A stretch of 64,000 nt of DNA from Peptacetobacter hiranonis (GCF_008151785.1 NZ_CP036523.1:1302001-1366000), one strand, 5' to 3'; positions 15,869 to 25,160 are shown, counted from the first letter of the stretch. The notes: a model not told the origin generated them from the sequence alone. Translations and numbers: made by a program.

Positions 15869-16333
15869 TTACACTGGATTACCTATCTCTGTCTCTAACT
15901 CTGTATTAATTCCACTTAGCTTTGTAACTTGTCCTGTTAGTTCTTGTTCTAGTGTTTGTGTCTTAGTCTCTAAAGCCTTAACTTTAGTAGCTAGTGCGTC
16001 TATTGCTTTTTGTACATCTGTAGCTCCTAATGTGTGCGTGTCTGTGTAGCTTGTTCCACTTGCTGTTGTTTCTATAGAAGAAACATCTGTTTTTAATTCG
16101 TCTAGTACCTTATCTAGTGTTTCGCCTGTAAAATGCGACTGTGCGTCTGTTATACGAATCTTAGAATCAACAAGTTCCATTCCATTTACATTGTCTTCAA
16201 TTTCCTTCATTTTAGCTCTATCTTCTTTAAATGCGTTATCAATCGCCAAATTATCTGCGTTAAAATCTGCCATTTTGACATAATCAGAACCGACGTATTG
16301 ATTAAGTCCAATTGTTTTCGTTTTAGTTGCCAT
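15869..16333 (-). CDS. tail fibre stalk protein
   Basis: 154 residues. The start MATKTKTIGLNQYVGSDYVK is typical of clostridial phage tail fibres, and is followed by FNADNLAIDNAFKED, a Thr/Ser-rich segment (GTSYTDTHTLGATDVQKAID) and a C-terminal coiled coil of heptads. It probably builds the trimeric fibre shaft. Located directly after the DUF2313 baseplate gene. Confidence 0.65.
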   Translation of the reverse strand: MATKTKTIGLNQYVGSDYVKMADFNADNLAIDNAFKEDRAKMKEIEDNVNGMELVDSKIRITDAQSHFTGETLDKVLDELKTDVSSIETTASGTSYTDTHTLGATDVQKAIDALATKVKALETKTQTLEQELTGQVTKLSGINTELETEIGNPV

Positions 16334-16347
16334 TTATTCAGCCTCCT

Positions 16348-16998
16348 TTAAACGTATATTTCTAAGTCTTCCCATGTTATAAACATATCGTCCCAATTCT
16401 TAAATTTATAATTATAAGAATCGAACATCTGCCATTCTAGGAAGTCCACCATAAAGCCTTGATAATATCTTTCAAACTCTTTCCAAGTAAGGTTTAAAGT
16501 TTCCCATTGCGTCCAAGTCTTGTGGTATCGTGTGCATTCGTCCCAAGTCATGTATGTGAATATAAAATCGTATGTTAGATGAGCAGGTTTAACCCTTTCT
16601 ATTGCTTCGCGTAAAGCTGACAATGTGTCGGGTTCGCCCCTAACTCCAACGAATTTAACTGTAAACTTATATTCGCTATTTTGTTCGGTTACTTCACAAG
16701 CACCACCTGAATATCCTTCTACAAGGCTTTTAATTGCTTTTAATGTTGTTGTTTCTCTATTCTGTAAAGCATTTAATATATTCTGCCTTCTTATCCTTGT
16801 TTTCAAGTGTCTTGATATTGGAAGTCCTGCGAACTCCTCCCACTTATCTAACCCCCACGTTGCTGAAACTACAAAACATTGATTAAGAATATCTTGAAAA
16901 GCTCTTTTTCTGAAATCATCTTCATTTTCTAATGCTTTTTGAATTAATTTGAAGGTTTCATTGTCTTTTAATAAGTTTGGGTATTTTTCTATTAACAA
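16348..16998 (-). CDS. baseplate protein, DUF2313 (XkdU/YmfQ-like)
   Basis: 216 residues. The DUF2313 core has FQDILNQCFVVSATWGLDKWE, RRQNILNALQNRETTTLKAIK, CEVTEQN and REAIERVKPAHLTYDF. An unusual Trp/Tyr-rich tail repeats words like TWKEFERYYQ, TWDECTRYH and TWEDLEIYV, about every 15-20 residues. The equivalent PBSX gene follows the baseplate J gene, as here. Likely a baseplate wedge or fibre-attachment part. Confidence 0.85.
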   Translation of the reverse strand: MLIEKYPNLLKDNETFKLIQKALENEDDFRKRAFQDILNQCFVVSATWGLDKWEEFAGLPISRHLKTRIRRQNILNALQNRETTTLKAIKSLVEGYSGGACEVTEQNSEYKFTVKFVGVRGEPDTLSALREAIERVKPAHLTYDFIFTYMTWDECTRYHKTWTQWETLNLTWKEFERYYQGFMVDFLEWQMFDSYNYKFKNWDDMFITWEDLEIYV

Positions 16999-18057
16999 TT
17001 AGATCACCCCGTTCAAAGTTATTGTTCCTACTGTTGGTACTTGTTCGGCGCCTACATTAACATTAGACACTGCATTATTGATTTTTACATCATTACAATC
17101 CGTTATTGAATCGCAATTTACAAGTAGTGCAAAAACATTCGAATATAATATTTTGTCAGTTACTGTTAAAAGATATTCTTCTAACTTAGCTTTCACTTCT
17201 TCCCCAGCTTGTTCTTTAGAATATGCCGAATTTAAAGTAATGTTAGCAGCTATATCAACTTTCAACTCACTAGGTGTAACAACTGTAACTGTCGCCCCAA
17301 TAGGTCTAACTTCTTCAATGTGTTCTTTGCACCTATCTATAATATCTTTAGATACTGGTTTATTTTTTCTTCCAACAATTGCAACTTTAACAGTTCCCCG
17401 TCCGTTCCAAAGCGGTGTTACTTTAGCACCAAAAACACCGTCGCATTCTTTTGCCCATTGTTCATAGTGTGCCACGTTTCCACTTGTGGCGTGATTGCGT
17501 TGTGTTTCGTAAAATCTAATCCTTAATTCTTCATCTGTTTCTCTATCTATACCGCCGGTTATTTCACTTGTCGCCACTATAGAATCAAGACCTATAGTTT
17601 CTTCTGCTATTAAAAAAATGCTCCCTATAGGAACGTTATAACTAGCACCAACACCATTTGCCTGGATTGGACTTTTATTTTCTTCTACTATTTTGGAAAT
17701 TGTAACATCTTTTACCACTGAATAATCTAATCCATTAATTCTTATAATAGAACCATTTAATATTTGTGTTCCTATCGAACCTTTGAACTCAACTTCACCC
17801 GTTGCAAAATCCCCTTCTTTTCTGTATATCCCGAATTCATTTACCCTTTTATCTAAGTAATCGAAATATCCTTCTTCAATAAAAGCTAATTTAAAAAGGT
17901 TCATCATATCAATATACAATTTCGCCTCTTCTACTGATAAAGCCGAAACGGTGCTATTAATCAATGAACCCTCGTTTATTGCTAATCCGGTTTTCTTTAT
18001 ATTTTCATCATTTAAAATTCTATCTTTTATATTTTCATAGGTTTGGTTACTATACAA
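16999..18057 (-). CDS. baseplate J-like protein (XkdT)
   Basis: 352 residues. The family pattern SALSVEEAKLYIDMMNL, GSIGTQILNGSIIRINGLDYSV (a long variant), EITGGIDRETDEELRIRFYE and EVRPIGATVTVVTP identifies a baseplate J/gp47 protein, the central wedge of contractile tails. Its end abuts the DUF2313 start (same base), and its start overlaps the DUF2634 gene by 8 nt. Confidence 0.93.
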   Translation of the reverse strand: MYSNQTYENIKDRILNDENIKKTGLAINEGSLINSTVSALSVEEAKLYIDMMNLFKLAFIEEGYFDYLDKRVNEFGIYRKEGDFATGEVEFKGSIGTQILNGSIIRINGLDYSVVKDVTISKIVEENKSPIQANGVGASYNVPIGSIFLIAEETIGLDSIVATSEITGGIDRETDEELRIRFYETQRNHATSGNVAHYEQWAKECDGVFGAKVTPLWNGRGTVKVAIVGRKNKPVSKDIIDRCKEHIEEVRPIGATVTVVTPSELKVDIAANITLNSAYSKEQAGEEVKAKLEEYLLTVTDKILYSNVFALLVNCDSITDCNDVKINNAVSNVNVGAEQVPTVGTITLNGVI

Positions 18058-18487
18058 CTAAACGCACCTCCCCATACACTGTTTTTACTGTTATATCTAT
18101 ATGCAATACATCGCCGTCAAATACTATACTATTTTTTTTAACACTTAATAGATATTCATTAACTAACAACGCTTCCTTTATGTATCGAAACGCCTCGGAT
18201 TCGGTTAATCCTTTAGTAAACCTTTGACCTACCAATGTAATTAATTCCGTTCCATAATCCCATGAAAATATTTCATGTTCATAACGGTTTGTATGTAAGG
18301 CGTGGTAAATCCAAACTTGCAACGCTTCTTTTCCCTCTACAATTTTAAAATCTCCGGAATTATCTTTTATAAAATCATCTTTTGCGAAATCCCATGCAAA
18401 TTCACGATATAACGGCAATTCGTTATTTGTTTCCGGTATGTAGTCACTTTCCGTTCCTATAAACGGAAAAAAATTATTATCCGCCAT
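18050..18487 (-). CDS. baseplate wedge protein, DUF2634 (XkdS)
   Basis: 145 residues. REFAWDFAKDDFIKDNSGDF, EGKEALQVWIYHALHTNRYEH and FSWDYGTELITLVGQ match DUF2634/gp25-like baseplate proteins, which have lysozyme-like or gp25 folds at the wedge. Position between DUF2577 and baseplate J is the PBSX order. Confidence 0.88.
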   Translation of the reverse strand: MADNNFFPFIGTESDYIPETNNELPLYREFAWDFAKDDFIKDNSGDFKIVEGKEALQVWIYHALHTNRYEHEIFSWDYGTELITLVGQRFTKGLTESEAFRYIKEALLVNEYLLSVKKNSIVFDGDVLHIDITVKTVYGEVRLVV

Positions 18488-18789
18488 TACAATTTCACCA
18501 CCTTGTCTACTACAATATAAGAATTTGCTATTTGTAAGATTACAACCTTGTCACCCTTCTTTAATTCGAATCTATAGTTTGATTCAATAGAAGCTGTTTT
18601 TCTGTCTTTTACACCTTGCAATATATAAAGTTCTTTAGAAGTTAGTTCTATATCTTCAAATCTTACCTTTAAATTAGGTACTCCGGATATAACTTCACCT
18701 AAAAAACACTCTTGAATATTAAAATATTTTCCTTCTTCTCTCATATTTTCCAATAATTCAATTGAAGGATCACGTGAATTCTTTTTCAT
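18487..18789 (-). CDS. DUF2577 baseplate protein (XkdR)
   Basis: 100 residues. A short beta-barrel-like protein: CFLGEVISGVPNLKVRFEDI, ELTSKELYILQGV and LKKGDKVVILQIANSYIVVDKV. The KxGDKVxxLxxxNxYIVLDKV ending is the DUF2577 hallmark. Placed as in PBSX; its stop shares a base with the start of the next gene. Confidence 0.85.
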   Translation of the reverse strand: MKKNSRDPSIELLENMREEGKYFNIQECFLGEVISGVPNLKVRFEDIELTSKELYILQGVKDRKTASIESNYRFELKKGDKVVILQIANSYIVVDKVVKL

Positions 18790-18800
18790 TTAACTCCCTC

Positions 18801-20168
18801 CTAAAGAAACCTTCTTGCATTGTGGAAATCTCCACGACTGTTCAAATTACTTATTTTTACAACATCTCCGGTTTGTGGTGCGTGTAGGTATTTTCCATTT
18901 CCAACATATATTCCTACATGGTGTACCGGTGAGCCAAAGAACACACAATCGCCTGGTTGTAATTGCGACTTGCTAACCGCTTGACCATACGTCGATTGTT
19001 GACGGCTTGTTCTAGGAACGTTTTTCCCTAACTGTTTTGCCGTCCAATAAACCAACCCGGAACAATCGAATGTATTCGGACCAGTCGCACCCCATTTATA
19101 ATGTTTGCCAAGTTTTGTTTTTGCAATATCAACGGCTTTACTACTACCACCAACACTAGTTGCTCCACCTTCTATTGCTCCTTCTTTTTCTGTAGAACCT
19201 TCACTTATGGTTACTTCATTCATTATATTTTCAAAATTCAAATCTAAATCAACTATATAAGAACCACCCGACCAGGTATGTTTGTCTGAATCAATAAAGA
19301 ATTTGCCAATTAATCCGGTGTGTGTATCCTTAACGTGAACACCATATCCACTAACACAAGTAATATCGCCAAATCCGGATAAACTAGCCGACTTATCAGC
19401 CTTTTTAAATTTATCTTCCGGTTTTATATCTGTCTTGCCTTCTGTTTGTTGCTCGATTTCAGTAATTGTAATGTTGTATAGCTTTTGTGTTTCCTTATCA
19501 ACTTTTTCAGAAACCTTATTTCCGTTTTTATCAACAATAATAACTTTATTTACCAATTTATCTATACTTGATTTAAACTTACTTTTTATAAGGTTTTCAC
19601 TTTCATTAAATTGTAATTCTAATACCTTTTCGCCCTTTTCAATTACATTGAATTTATCAATTGTTGTTGTAATCATGTACTTTTTCTTGGTCTTTTCACT
19701 AGCTTCCGTATAAGCTGCCATTATTACGTCATATCCTGTACTTTTTGTTATAACCTTAGTAAACTTTTGTCCGGTCTTTGCTAGAGTTCCGGCATTGTAA
19801 CCAAGTTTTTTTATAACATCTGCTGCTACTTTTTCGGTCGCAACATTATTAAAATTAAACGCCACTTTATTTTTTAATAAATACCCAATATCTTTAGAAG
19901 TATATTTCTTTTCATTATTAGAACTATCTGCGTCTACATCAATCAAAATACCTCTAAATATTTCTTTTCCGGACACAAAAAAAGAAACTGTATCACCTTC
20001 GCTCACGCCAATTGATTCAATTTCTTTATCTGCTACTGCTTGTAATACGTCAAACTCTAACGTCCTACTTGCGGATTTTATATCCCCACTCCATACTATT
20101 TTTGTAACAGCTTGGGTACAATCTAATATTACTCCGGACTTTAAATGTACTTTTAATTCTAGATCCAT
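18801..20168 (-). CDS. XkdQ-like baseplate hub fused to an NlpC/P60 peptidoglycan hydrolase
   Basis: 455 residues. Residues 1-325 fit the XkdQ/gp27-like hub (VTKIVWSGDIKSASRTLEFD, FFVSGKEIFRGILIDVDADS, SKDIGYLLKN). After a Gly/Ser-rich linker (about 326-340) comes an NlpC/P60 domain: AKTKLGKHYKWGATGPNTFDCSG with the catalytic Cys, VPRTSRQQ, LQPGDCVFFG, and HHVGIYVGNGKYLHAP with the catalytic His. Such tail-tip hydrolases cut the peptide stem during DNA entry. Many relatives keep the enzyme on a separate gene, so the fusion is worth noting. Confidence 0.92.
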   Translation of the reverse strand: MDLELKVHLKSGVILDCTQAVTKIVWSGDIKSASRTLEFDVLQAVADKEIESIGVSEGDTVSFFVSGKEIFRGILIDVDADSSNNEKKYTSKDIGYLLKNKVAFNFNNVATEKVAADVIKKLGYNAGTLAKTGQKFTKVITKSTGYDVIMAAYTEASEKTKKKYMITTTIDKFNVIEKGEKVLELQFNESENLIKSKFKSSIDKLVNKVIIVDKNGNKVSEKVDKETQKLYNITITEIEQQTEGKTDIKPEDKFKKADKSASLSGFGDITCVSGYGVHVKDTHTGLIGKFFIDSDKHTWSGGSYIVDLDLNFENIMNEVTISEGSTEKEGAIEGGATSVGGSSKAVDIAKTKLGKHYKWGATGPNTFDCSGLVYWTAKQLGKNVPRTSRQQSTYGQAVSKSQLQPGDCVFFGSPVHHVGIYVGNGKYLHAPQTGDVVKISNLNSRGDFHNARRFL

Positions 20169-20178
20169 TTTTTAACCT

Positions 20179-20820
20179 TTATGGTATTACAAACTTTTGT
20201 CCTGGATATATAAGTGAAGGGTTTTTAATCTTATCCTTGTTAGCATTAAATATTTTGGTATAATCTGAACCCTTTCCGTAATATTTTTTACTTATATTCC
20301 ATAGACAATCGCCCTTTTTTACTGTGTAGTAGCGTTTTTCTTTAGTCGTTTTTGGTTTTGTTGGTCGCTTATTATTTCCGCTAGTTGTAGGCTTTTTAGT
20401 ATTCTCAACTGTTCTAGTAAATTTAACTTCATTGTGCTCTTGTAAACTTATTTTATAATACACGTCACCGGTTCCGTCTTGTTCCCTATATGTAAAAGAT
20501 TTAATACGACAACTAATATTAATGCTTGTATCCGTAACAATATATCGAATAATTGTTCCATTTTCTATCCATCCTTCTATTGTTTCAACATAACTGTATG
20601 GGTTTGATATTCCGGAATATTCGCAATAACTAGCATTATCACTATAAGGGAAAAATGATTCTAAGGTTGAGGTTGCTAAATCCTCCCCATTAAACACATC
20701 TATTTTTTTACCTTTTACAATTCTTTTATTATCAAATTCCGCCGTTCTTTCCACTTCAAATTCGGGCGGTAGAACGGGGATTCGTATAGATTCATTTTCA
20801 GCTTTTAACCAAATTTCCAT
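20179..20820 (-). CDS. LysM-domain tail protein (XkdP)
   Basis: 213 residues. The N-terminal region (IRIPVLPPEFEVERTAEFDN, SFFPYSD) matches XkdP-like proteins. The C-terminal LysM motif is YYTVKKGDCLWNISKKYYGK followed by NPSLIYPGQKFVIP, a peptidoglycan-binding fold. A basic Thr/Lys/Pro linker joins them. In PBSX-type phages it follows the tape measure gene and helps form the hub or initiator complex. Confidence 0.9.
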   Translation of the reverse strand: MEIWLKAENESIRIPVLPPEFEVERTAEFDNKRIVKGKKIDVFNGEDLATSTLESFFPYSDNASYCEYSGISNPYSYVETIEGWIENGTIIRYIVTDTSINISCRIKSFTYREQDGTGDVYYKISLQEHNEVKFTRTVENTKKPTTSGNNKRPTKPKTTKEKRYYTVKKGDCLWNISKKYYGKGSDYTKIFNANKDKIKNPSLIYPGQKFVIP

Positions 20821-20822
20821 TT

Positions 20823-22469
20823 TTAAACCCCTCCCCGTTTTGCTAATCTTATCTTTCTATTTATACCGTTTATAATCAGGTCTATATCTGCCTCTTCACG
20901 AACTATTATCGTATCTGCTAATTTAGAGAATGTTATTCCCGTTTTAGTATTATTTCTATATTCGTCCGCCTCTCTTCTACTTAATACACGCTCTCCTTGG
21001 TGTAACCTTGTTTGGTAGTTATCGTACGGAACACGTGCTAATCCTGAAGCGTGACCAGGTCCTTTTTTACCACCACCGCCAAATACTTGGTTTATTTTTG
21101 CTGTAATTGGGTTATTTTTTATAAAGTTCATTGCACGGCTCCAAGCGTCACGCAATGCGTCAATTGCCCCTTTTACAGTTATAAGCATTTGACTTAACAT
21201 ATCTAAAGGTGGCTTTATAATCGACCATGCAAGTTTTAAGGCTGTTCCCATGATTGTCCAAGCCAATTGCCAACCTGTTCCAAGCGCTTTAATTATAGAA
21301 GTTATTACACCGGCGTTTTGCCCTATAAATTGTAATATTCTAATCACAATTGGACCCACCGCCCGGACTACTGCACCTATCATTTGGAATATAGTTTGTA
21401 TAGTAGTTCCAAAAATTGAAAAGATCCCCATAGTTTCCGGAGATTTATTAATAATACTATCTAAAAATCCATTAAACATTTGTCCTAATGGTGCTAATGG
21501 CTCTAACATAGATTGTAAACCACTAGTTATCATAGGCGTTAAAACATTTATAGCCTCAGTTATCTTAGTAAATCCGCCAACTAAACCACCCGAAAACGGA
21601 GCAAATATATTTTTAATGCCAACTTGCATTACACCTTGTAGTGTAGAAATTGCACCTGGAAGGGTTTTTGACATCTCATCTACTAAACCACCTTGGTTTT
21701 GAGCTATTCCCTTTTTTGCTTCTTCAAATGTTTTATATTGGGTTCCTAGCATATTATTCAACATTTCCATGTTGCCCGTTGAACCACTAAAGAAAGCCTC
21801 TGCAACCTCTTGTTCTGTTCTCATATCGCCCACGAAGGCTTTTACGTTACCCATTAAAGCGGTTGTATTTTTAGCCTCTTTTATATTACCTTTTTCAATT
21901 ATAGCTGCTTTCGTTCCGAATTGTGCAACACTCTGTGTACTAAACGGTGTTTTATTTGCATATTGTTCTAAGAATTTATAATATTGGTCTGTTGACTTCT
22001 TAGCTTGTTTTTTAGATTGCCCGGAATTTTCTAACACTCTATTTATAGTTATTTTTTGTGTTTGTTCTTGTCCTATACCTTCTATAGCGACCTTCCGGAC
22101 GGCTGTAAATGTTATTCCGGCTGCAAGACTCATTAGCTTACCTTTTATACCTTGTAGTACAGGACTTGCCTTATCTTGTACTCTAGTCGGAATAACTTTT
22201 TCTTTTATTGATTTTAATTTTCCTTTAATTTCTTCTATTTTTGCTTTTGCATTAACTGCGTCTACTCTTATATTAGCTTTAGCTTTTTTTAGTACATCTA
22301 ATCCCTTTTGAATACTCTTCATTTTGGGACTTGCTTTATCTTGTATAGCTGTTAAGAATTTGATTTTACTATTTTTTTTTGCTTTTTCGACAACACTTAA
22401 AACCGGTTTTATTTTGTTTGAAATATTGTCTTTAAACTCTGTTAAAAGGGTTAATTTATAATCTGCCAT
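20823..22469 (-). CDS. tail tape measure protein
   Basis: 548 residues. The N-terminal part repeats LTxxxDKxSxKxxxVxxxL-like words (KPVLSVVEKAKKN, QDKASPKMKSIQKGL, QDKASPVLQGIKGK), which is the stalk pattern of Firmicute tape measures. A hydrophobic region follows at residues 290-430 (VRAVGPIVIRILQFIGQNAG). The end HASGLARVPYDNYQTRLHQGERVLSRREA is a common tape-measure C-terminus. Rather short, so the tail should be short. It follows the frameshifted chaperone, as usual. Confidence 0.93.
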   Translation of the reverse strand: MADYKLTLLTEFKDNISNKIKPVLSVVEKAKKNSKIKFLTAIQDKASPKMKSIQKGLDVLKKAKANIRVDAVNAKAKIEEIKGKLKSIKEKVIPTRVQDKASPVLQGIKGKLMSLAAGITFTAVRKVAIEGIGQEQTQKITINRVLENSGQSKKQAKKSTDQYYKFLEQYANKTPFSTQSVAQFGTKAAIIEKGNIKEAKNTTALMGNVKAFVGDMRTEQEVAEAFFSGSTGNMEMLNNMLGTQYKTFEEAKKGIAQNQGGLVDEMSKTLPGAISTLQGVMQVGIKNIFAPFSGGLVGGFTKITEAINVLTPMITSGLQSMLEPLAPLGQMFNGFLDSIINKSPETMGIFSIFGTTIQTIFQMIGAVVRAVGPIVIRILQFIGQNAGVITSIIKALGTGWQLAWTIMGTALKLAWSIIKPPLDMLSQMLITVKGAIDALRDAWSRAMNFIKNNPITAKINQVFGGGGKKGPGHASGLARVPYDNYQTRLHQGERVLSRREADEYRNNTKTGITFSKLADTIIVREEADIDLIINGINRKIRLAKRGGV

Positions 22470-22482
22470 TTTGCCACCCCTT

Positions 22483-23102
22483 TTATTTCATATTTTCAAT
22501 TTCCTTCATTTTCTCTTCAATCTCCATCTTGGCAAAATAGGTTAATACTTTTACTTCCCCAGCCGGCATATCAAATATATCCCTTATGGTGTATTTTTTA
22601 TTGTATCTGAAGCAATAATACATCAAAAAATAGCGGTCTGAGGAATTAACTAGTTTTTTACATCACTAAATAATACTTCTCCACCGCCTAAACCTTCTAT
22701 AAGGTTGTATAACTCTTCTCTTTCATTTTTAGTTGTTATCTTTTCTAATAAATCAGTTGGAATTCTAACCCCAAACTTTTTCATTAACCTTTCATTTTTA
22801 AATAGACTTGCTCCATTATAAAGCACACTTTCTATTATTGTCATATTCTGTAATTTTCTACTGCTCATTTTTACGCTTCCGTCTGCCTTTATTTCCATAC
22901 ATACATCTAATATAGCTTCAGCACATGCCGGAAGTATTTCTTCTATAGTTACTATAAAATCTTGACCTATCATTTTAGATAGTCTTTCCATTTTTATTTG
23001 CTTTTTGGCTCTAGCAAAATTACTATTATCAACTGCCATTAATAATTCTAGTGCGTCCGCTTTTTTATTCTCTACTGCTTTTATTTTGTTATTGTTTGCC
23101 AT
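22483..23102 (-). CDS. tail assembly chaperone, -1 frameshift product
   Basis: The codons GTA AAA AAC TAG place the canonical slippery heptamer A-AAA-AAC in the right phase directly before the stop. Slipping back one base opens a 56-codon frame (LVNSSDRYFLMYYCFRYNKK... ending EIENMK) that has no start of its own, giving a total of about 205 residues. This matches the G/GT-type arrangement known from lambda and many contractile phages. I see no obvious stimulatory hairpin downstream. Confidence 0.82.
22650..23102 (-). CDS. tail assembly chaperone, unshifted form (XkdN-like)
   Basis: 150 residues. LELLMAVDNSNFARAKKQIK, KMSSRKLQNMTIIESVLYNG and GVRIPTDLLEKIT fit the XkdN-like family that lies between tail tube and tape measure genes. 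It ends FSDVKN at a stop immediately after a slippery sequence, so a share of ribosomes should produce the longer product below. These proteins coat the tape measure during tail assembly and are absent from the finished virion. Confidence 0.88.
   Translation of the reverse strand: MANNNKIKAVENKKADALELLMAVDNSNFARAKKQIKMERLSKMIGQDFIVTIEEILPACAEAILDVCMEIKADGSVKMSSRKLQNMTIIESVLYNGASLFKNERLMKKFGVRIPTDLLEKITTKNEREELYNLIEGLGGGEVLFSDVKN
22653..22659 (-). promoter_or_regulatory. programmed -1 ribosomal frameshift site (A AAA AAC)
   Basis: Read on the minus strand the bases are AAAAAAC, phased X XXY YYZ relative to the upstream frame, followed at once by the TAG stop of that frame. Confidence 0.82.
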
Positions 23103-23159
23103 TGTGTCACCCTCCTAAATAAAAAAAGATGACAAGTCGTCCTCTTAAATCTCAATTAA

Positions 23160-23606
23160 TTAAACTAAACTAACTATTTCTACACTTTCATAAGTGAACG
23201 GTAATTCTATTTCACCAAGTGTTCCGACTTCAGTTTTAACCCATGTTAAATCGTCGAACATAACGCCATTAAATATTAAACGTTCTGCACCAAGTCCGCT
23301 TGGATCATCTAAGTTTGTCATAAGTGTAAATCGCGGTTCCTCTGCATTCCCTAAAGAAAAATCTTTTAGTTTCTTTATTGCAAAACTGTTGATTTTGTAA
23401 AGTGTTACTGAACCTTTACCCTCAACCGCTAGTGTCTTATGTTTTACCCTTCTATCTCTTACAACTTTTATACTTTCCTTTTCGAATTCGTCCTTTATAT
23501 CTATTGCTTTCGCCTCTGACATATATTCTGAATCCCACCATAATTCACCGTATGTCCCTGATTGTATTTTAGTTGCGTCTAATATAGCTCTATAATCTTC
23601 AGCCAT
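23160..23606 (-). CDS. tail tube protein (XkdM-like)
   Basis: 148 residues. The family pattern is clear: ILDATKIQSGTYGELWWDSEY, AKAIDIKDEFEKESIKVV, VEGKGSVTLYKINSFAIKKL and a final GTLGEIELPFTYESVEIV. It forms the inner tube of the contractile tail. Located 4 nt after the sheath gene, the standard pairing. Confidence 0.92.
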   Translation of the reverse strand: MAEDYRAILDATKIQSGTYGELWWDSEYMSEAKAIDIKDEFEKESIKVVRDRRVKHKTLAVEGKGSVTLYKINSFAIKKLKDFSLGNAEEPRFTLMTNLDDPSGLGAERLIFNGVMFDDLTWVKTEVGTLGEIELPFTYESVEIVSLV

Positions 23607-23610
23607 ACTC

Positions 23611-24714
23611 TTACACCTCCACCGCTATGTCAAAGTCTTCCATTGCGTCAATGCCTTTAACTCGCATAGTTATAAATACGTAAGAATCTGTGTCCGCCTC
23701 TCTTATTTCACTTTCTTTCATATCATCGACTTTTACGCCTATTGATTTAAGGTATTCTTTTTGTTTATCCATGTTTATTTCAACAACTGGATTTTCTTTT
23801 ATTAATCCCTCTTTAACTAACTCGTCTAAGAATAGTTTTATTTCATTCATAAGTAAGCATTTGTTACTATAACTATTCGGTACTTTACCTATATAATTTT
23901 CAACGATAACTTTTCTAACCGAATTGTTTATAAAGTCGTACGTTTGCACTATCTTTATCTTCTTGAATGATTTTCCTTTAACCTGGTTGTCTGTAGTTGT
24001 TAAAGAAGTTACGCCCCTCGCAATTCTAACCGCACCGGCTGTATTTATTGCAATAAGTTTACCTTCGTTTACTGCTGCATTTGCATTAACGTTAGTTATA
24101 TCCGGTATTGTTGTTACATCATTTAGGATTGCGTATGTTACTGATTGTGCATAAGGCGTTCCGGCTATAAGTCCGGATATTCTTGCACAGTACTTCGCTT
24201 TTAATACTTTTTCGCCGTCAACTTCAACGTTGTCAGTTTGCCAATTGATTATATATTCTTTATCCGGTGGAGTTGCTGACGATATAACCGCCATTACATC
24301 AACGCCGTTTTCTCTCATTTTTTCTATGAAAGATATTATTTTTGTATTGTCACTTTCAATTGCGTCCGGATAACATAGTATATTGAATTCTTTATTTTCT
24401 AGTAAGTTGAACGCGTTGTCTATAGTTTCGCCACTTGAATTTATAACTGCTAAAACTACTTTTGAAGGTTTGTATGTTACTTCAGTAAGTACTCCGCCTT
24501 CATTTCTATCTTGCGTATTGCCTAAAAAAACGGAACTAACTAGCTTTTTATTCGCCTGTGTTAGTTCCGTTGGTATATCTTTTTCATTTTTTATTTCTGT
24601 TATTCCAAGGTTTTTTGTATCTTTAAGTACTACTGCTACTATACCGCGCCCGGCTCTTGTTTGTAGCCTTTTTGTTATCTCCTTGAAACTTATCTTAATT
24701 TCTGGAAGTCCCAT
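23611..24714 (-). CDS. tail sheath protein (XkdK-like)
   Basis: 367 residues. The contractile sheath: GLPEIKISFKEITKRLQTRA and RGIVAVVLKDT at the start, EFNILCYPDAIESDNTKIIS in the middle, and VRKVIVENYIGKVPNSYSNK followed by FLDELVKEGLIKENP at the C-terminal end. This pattern is shared with PBSX and C. difficile myophages and shows the phage has a myovirus-type tail. Confidence 0.95.
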   Translation of the reverse strand: MGLPEIKISFKEITKRLQTRAGRGIVAVVLKDTKNLGITEIKNEKDIPTELTQANKKLVSSVFLGNTQDRNEGGVLTEVTYKPSKVVLAVINSSGETIDNAFNLLENKEFNILCYPDAIESDNTKIISFIEKMRENGVDVMAVISSATPPDKEYIINWQTDNVEVDGEKVLKAKYCARISGLIAGTPYAQSVTYAILNDVTTIPDITNVNANAAVNEGKLIAINTAGAVRIARGVTSLTTTDNQVKGKSFKKIKIVQTYDFINNSVRKVIVENYIGKVPNSYSNKCLLMNEIKLFLDELVKEGLIKENPVVEINMDKQKEYLKSIGVKVDDMKESEIREADTDSYVFITMRVKGIDAMEDFDIAVEV

Positions 24715-25160
24715 TATTTAATCTCCTCCCTTTTAATATCAATATGCTGCATTAATTTATTAGGTTTGAATTCTAGATCCTTAACGTCATAGAACTCTAA
24801 TTCAATTGAATAATACAAGTAATCGCTTATATCATCTTTCAAAAATTTAATATTATTGTTTTTAATATTAATTCTTCTATCATTTACTTCTATATAGCTA
24901 TTAAATAACTTATCCAAATCAGACGCCATATCATAAACTTTAGCTTTATCATCGTGTTCATCTAAAAAATATTTAATATCAACATAAATTAAACGGTAAT
25001 TACTATATCGCCTATCTGTTTTGTTGACACTAGGATTGATTGAAACGTAAAAACATTCACTATCACTCATTTCCTCGGAGTTAGTAAAAATAGGTATATT
25101 ATTGTGTGTGTGATATAACATTTTTGTAACTGTATTTAAAATTTCTCTGTATTTAATCAT
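24714..25160 (-). CDS. tail terminator / minor tail protein (DUF6838-like)
   Basis: 148 residues, starting IKYREILNTVTKMLYHTHNN, with FYVSINPSVNKTDRRYSNYRLIYV as alternating strands and a later DISDYLYYSIELEFYD. Position between the HK97-gp10-like protein and the sheath is that of tail-completion proteins in this phage type. The family assignment is tentative. Confidence 0.65.
   Translation of the reverse strand: MIKYREILNTVTKMLYHTHNNIPIFTNSEEMSDSECFYVSINPSVNKTDRRYSNYRLIYVDIKYFLDEHDDKAKVYDMASDLDKLFNSYIEVNDRRINIKNNNIKFLKDDISDYLYYSIELEFYDVKDLEFKPNKLMQHIDIKREEIK

Noticed and set aside
20823-23102. Gene disruption between the tail chaperone and the tape measure gene
   Set aside because: The apparent startless frame is explained by the slippery A-AAA-AAC site, not by a mutation.
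13151-24714. A phage-tail-like bacteriocin (tailocin) rather than a phage
   Set aside because: Terminase, portal, capsid, scaffold, replication and integrase genes are all present and look intact.
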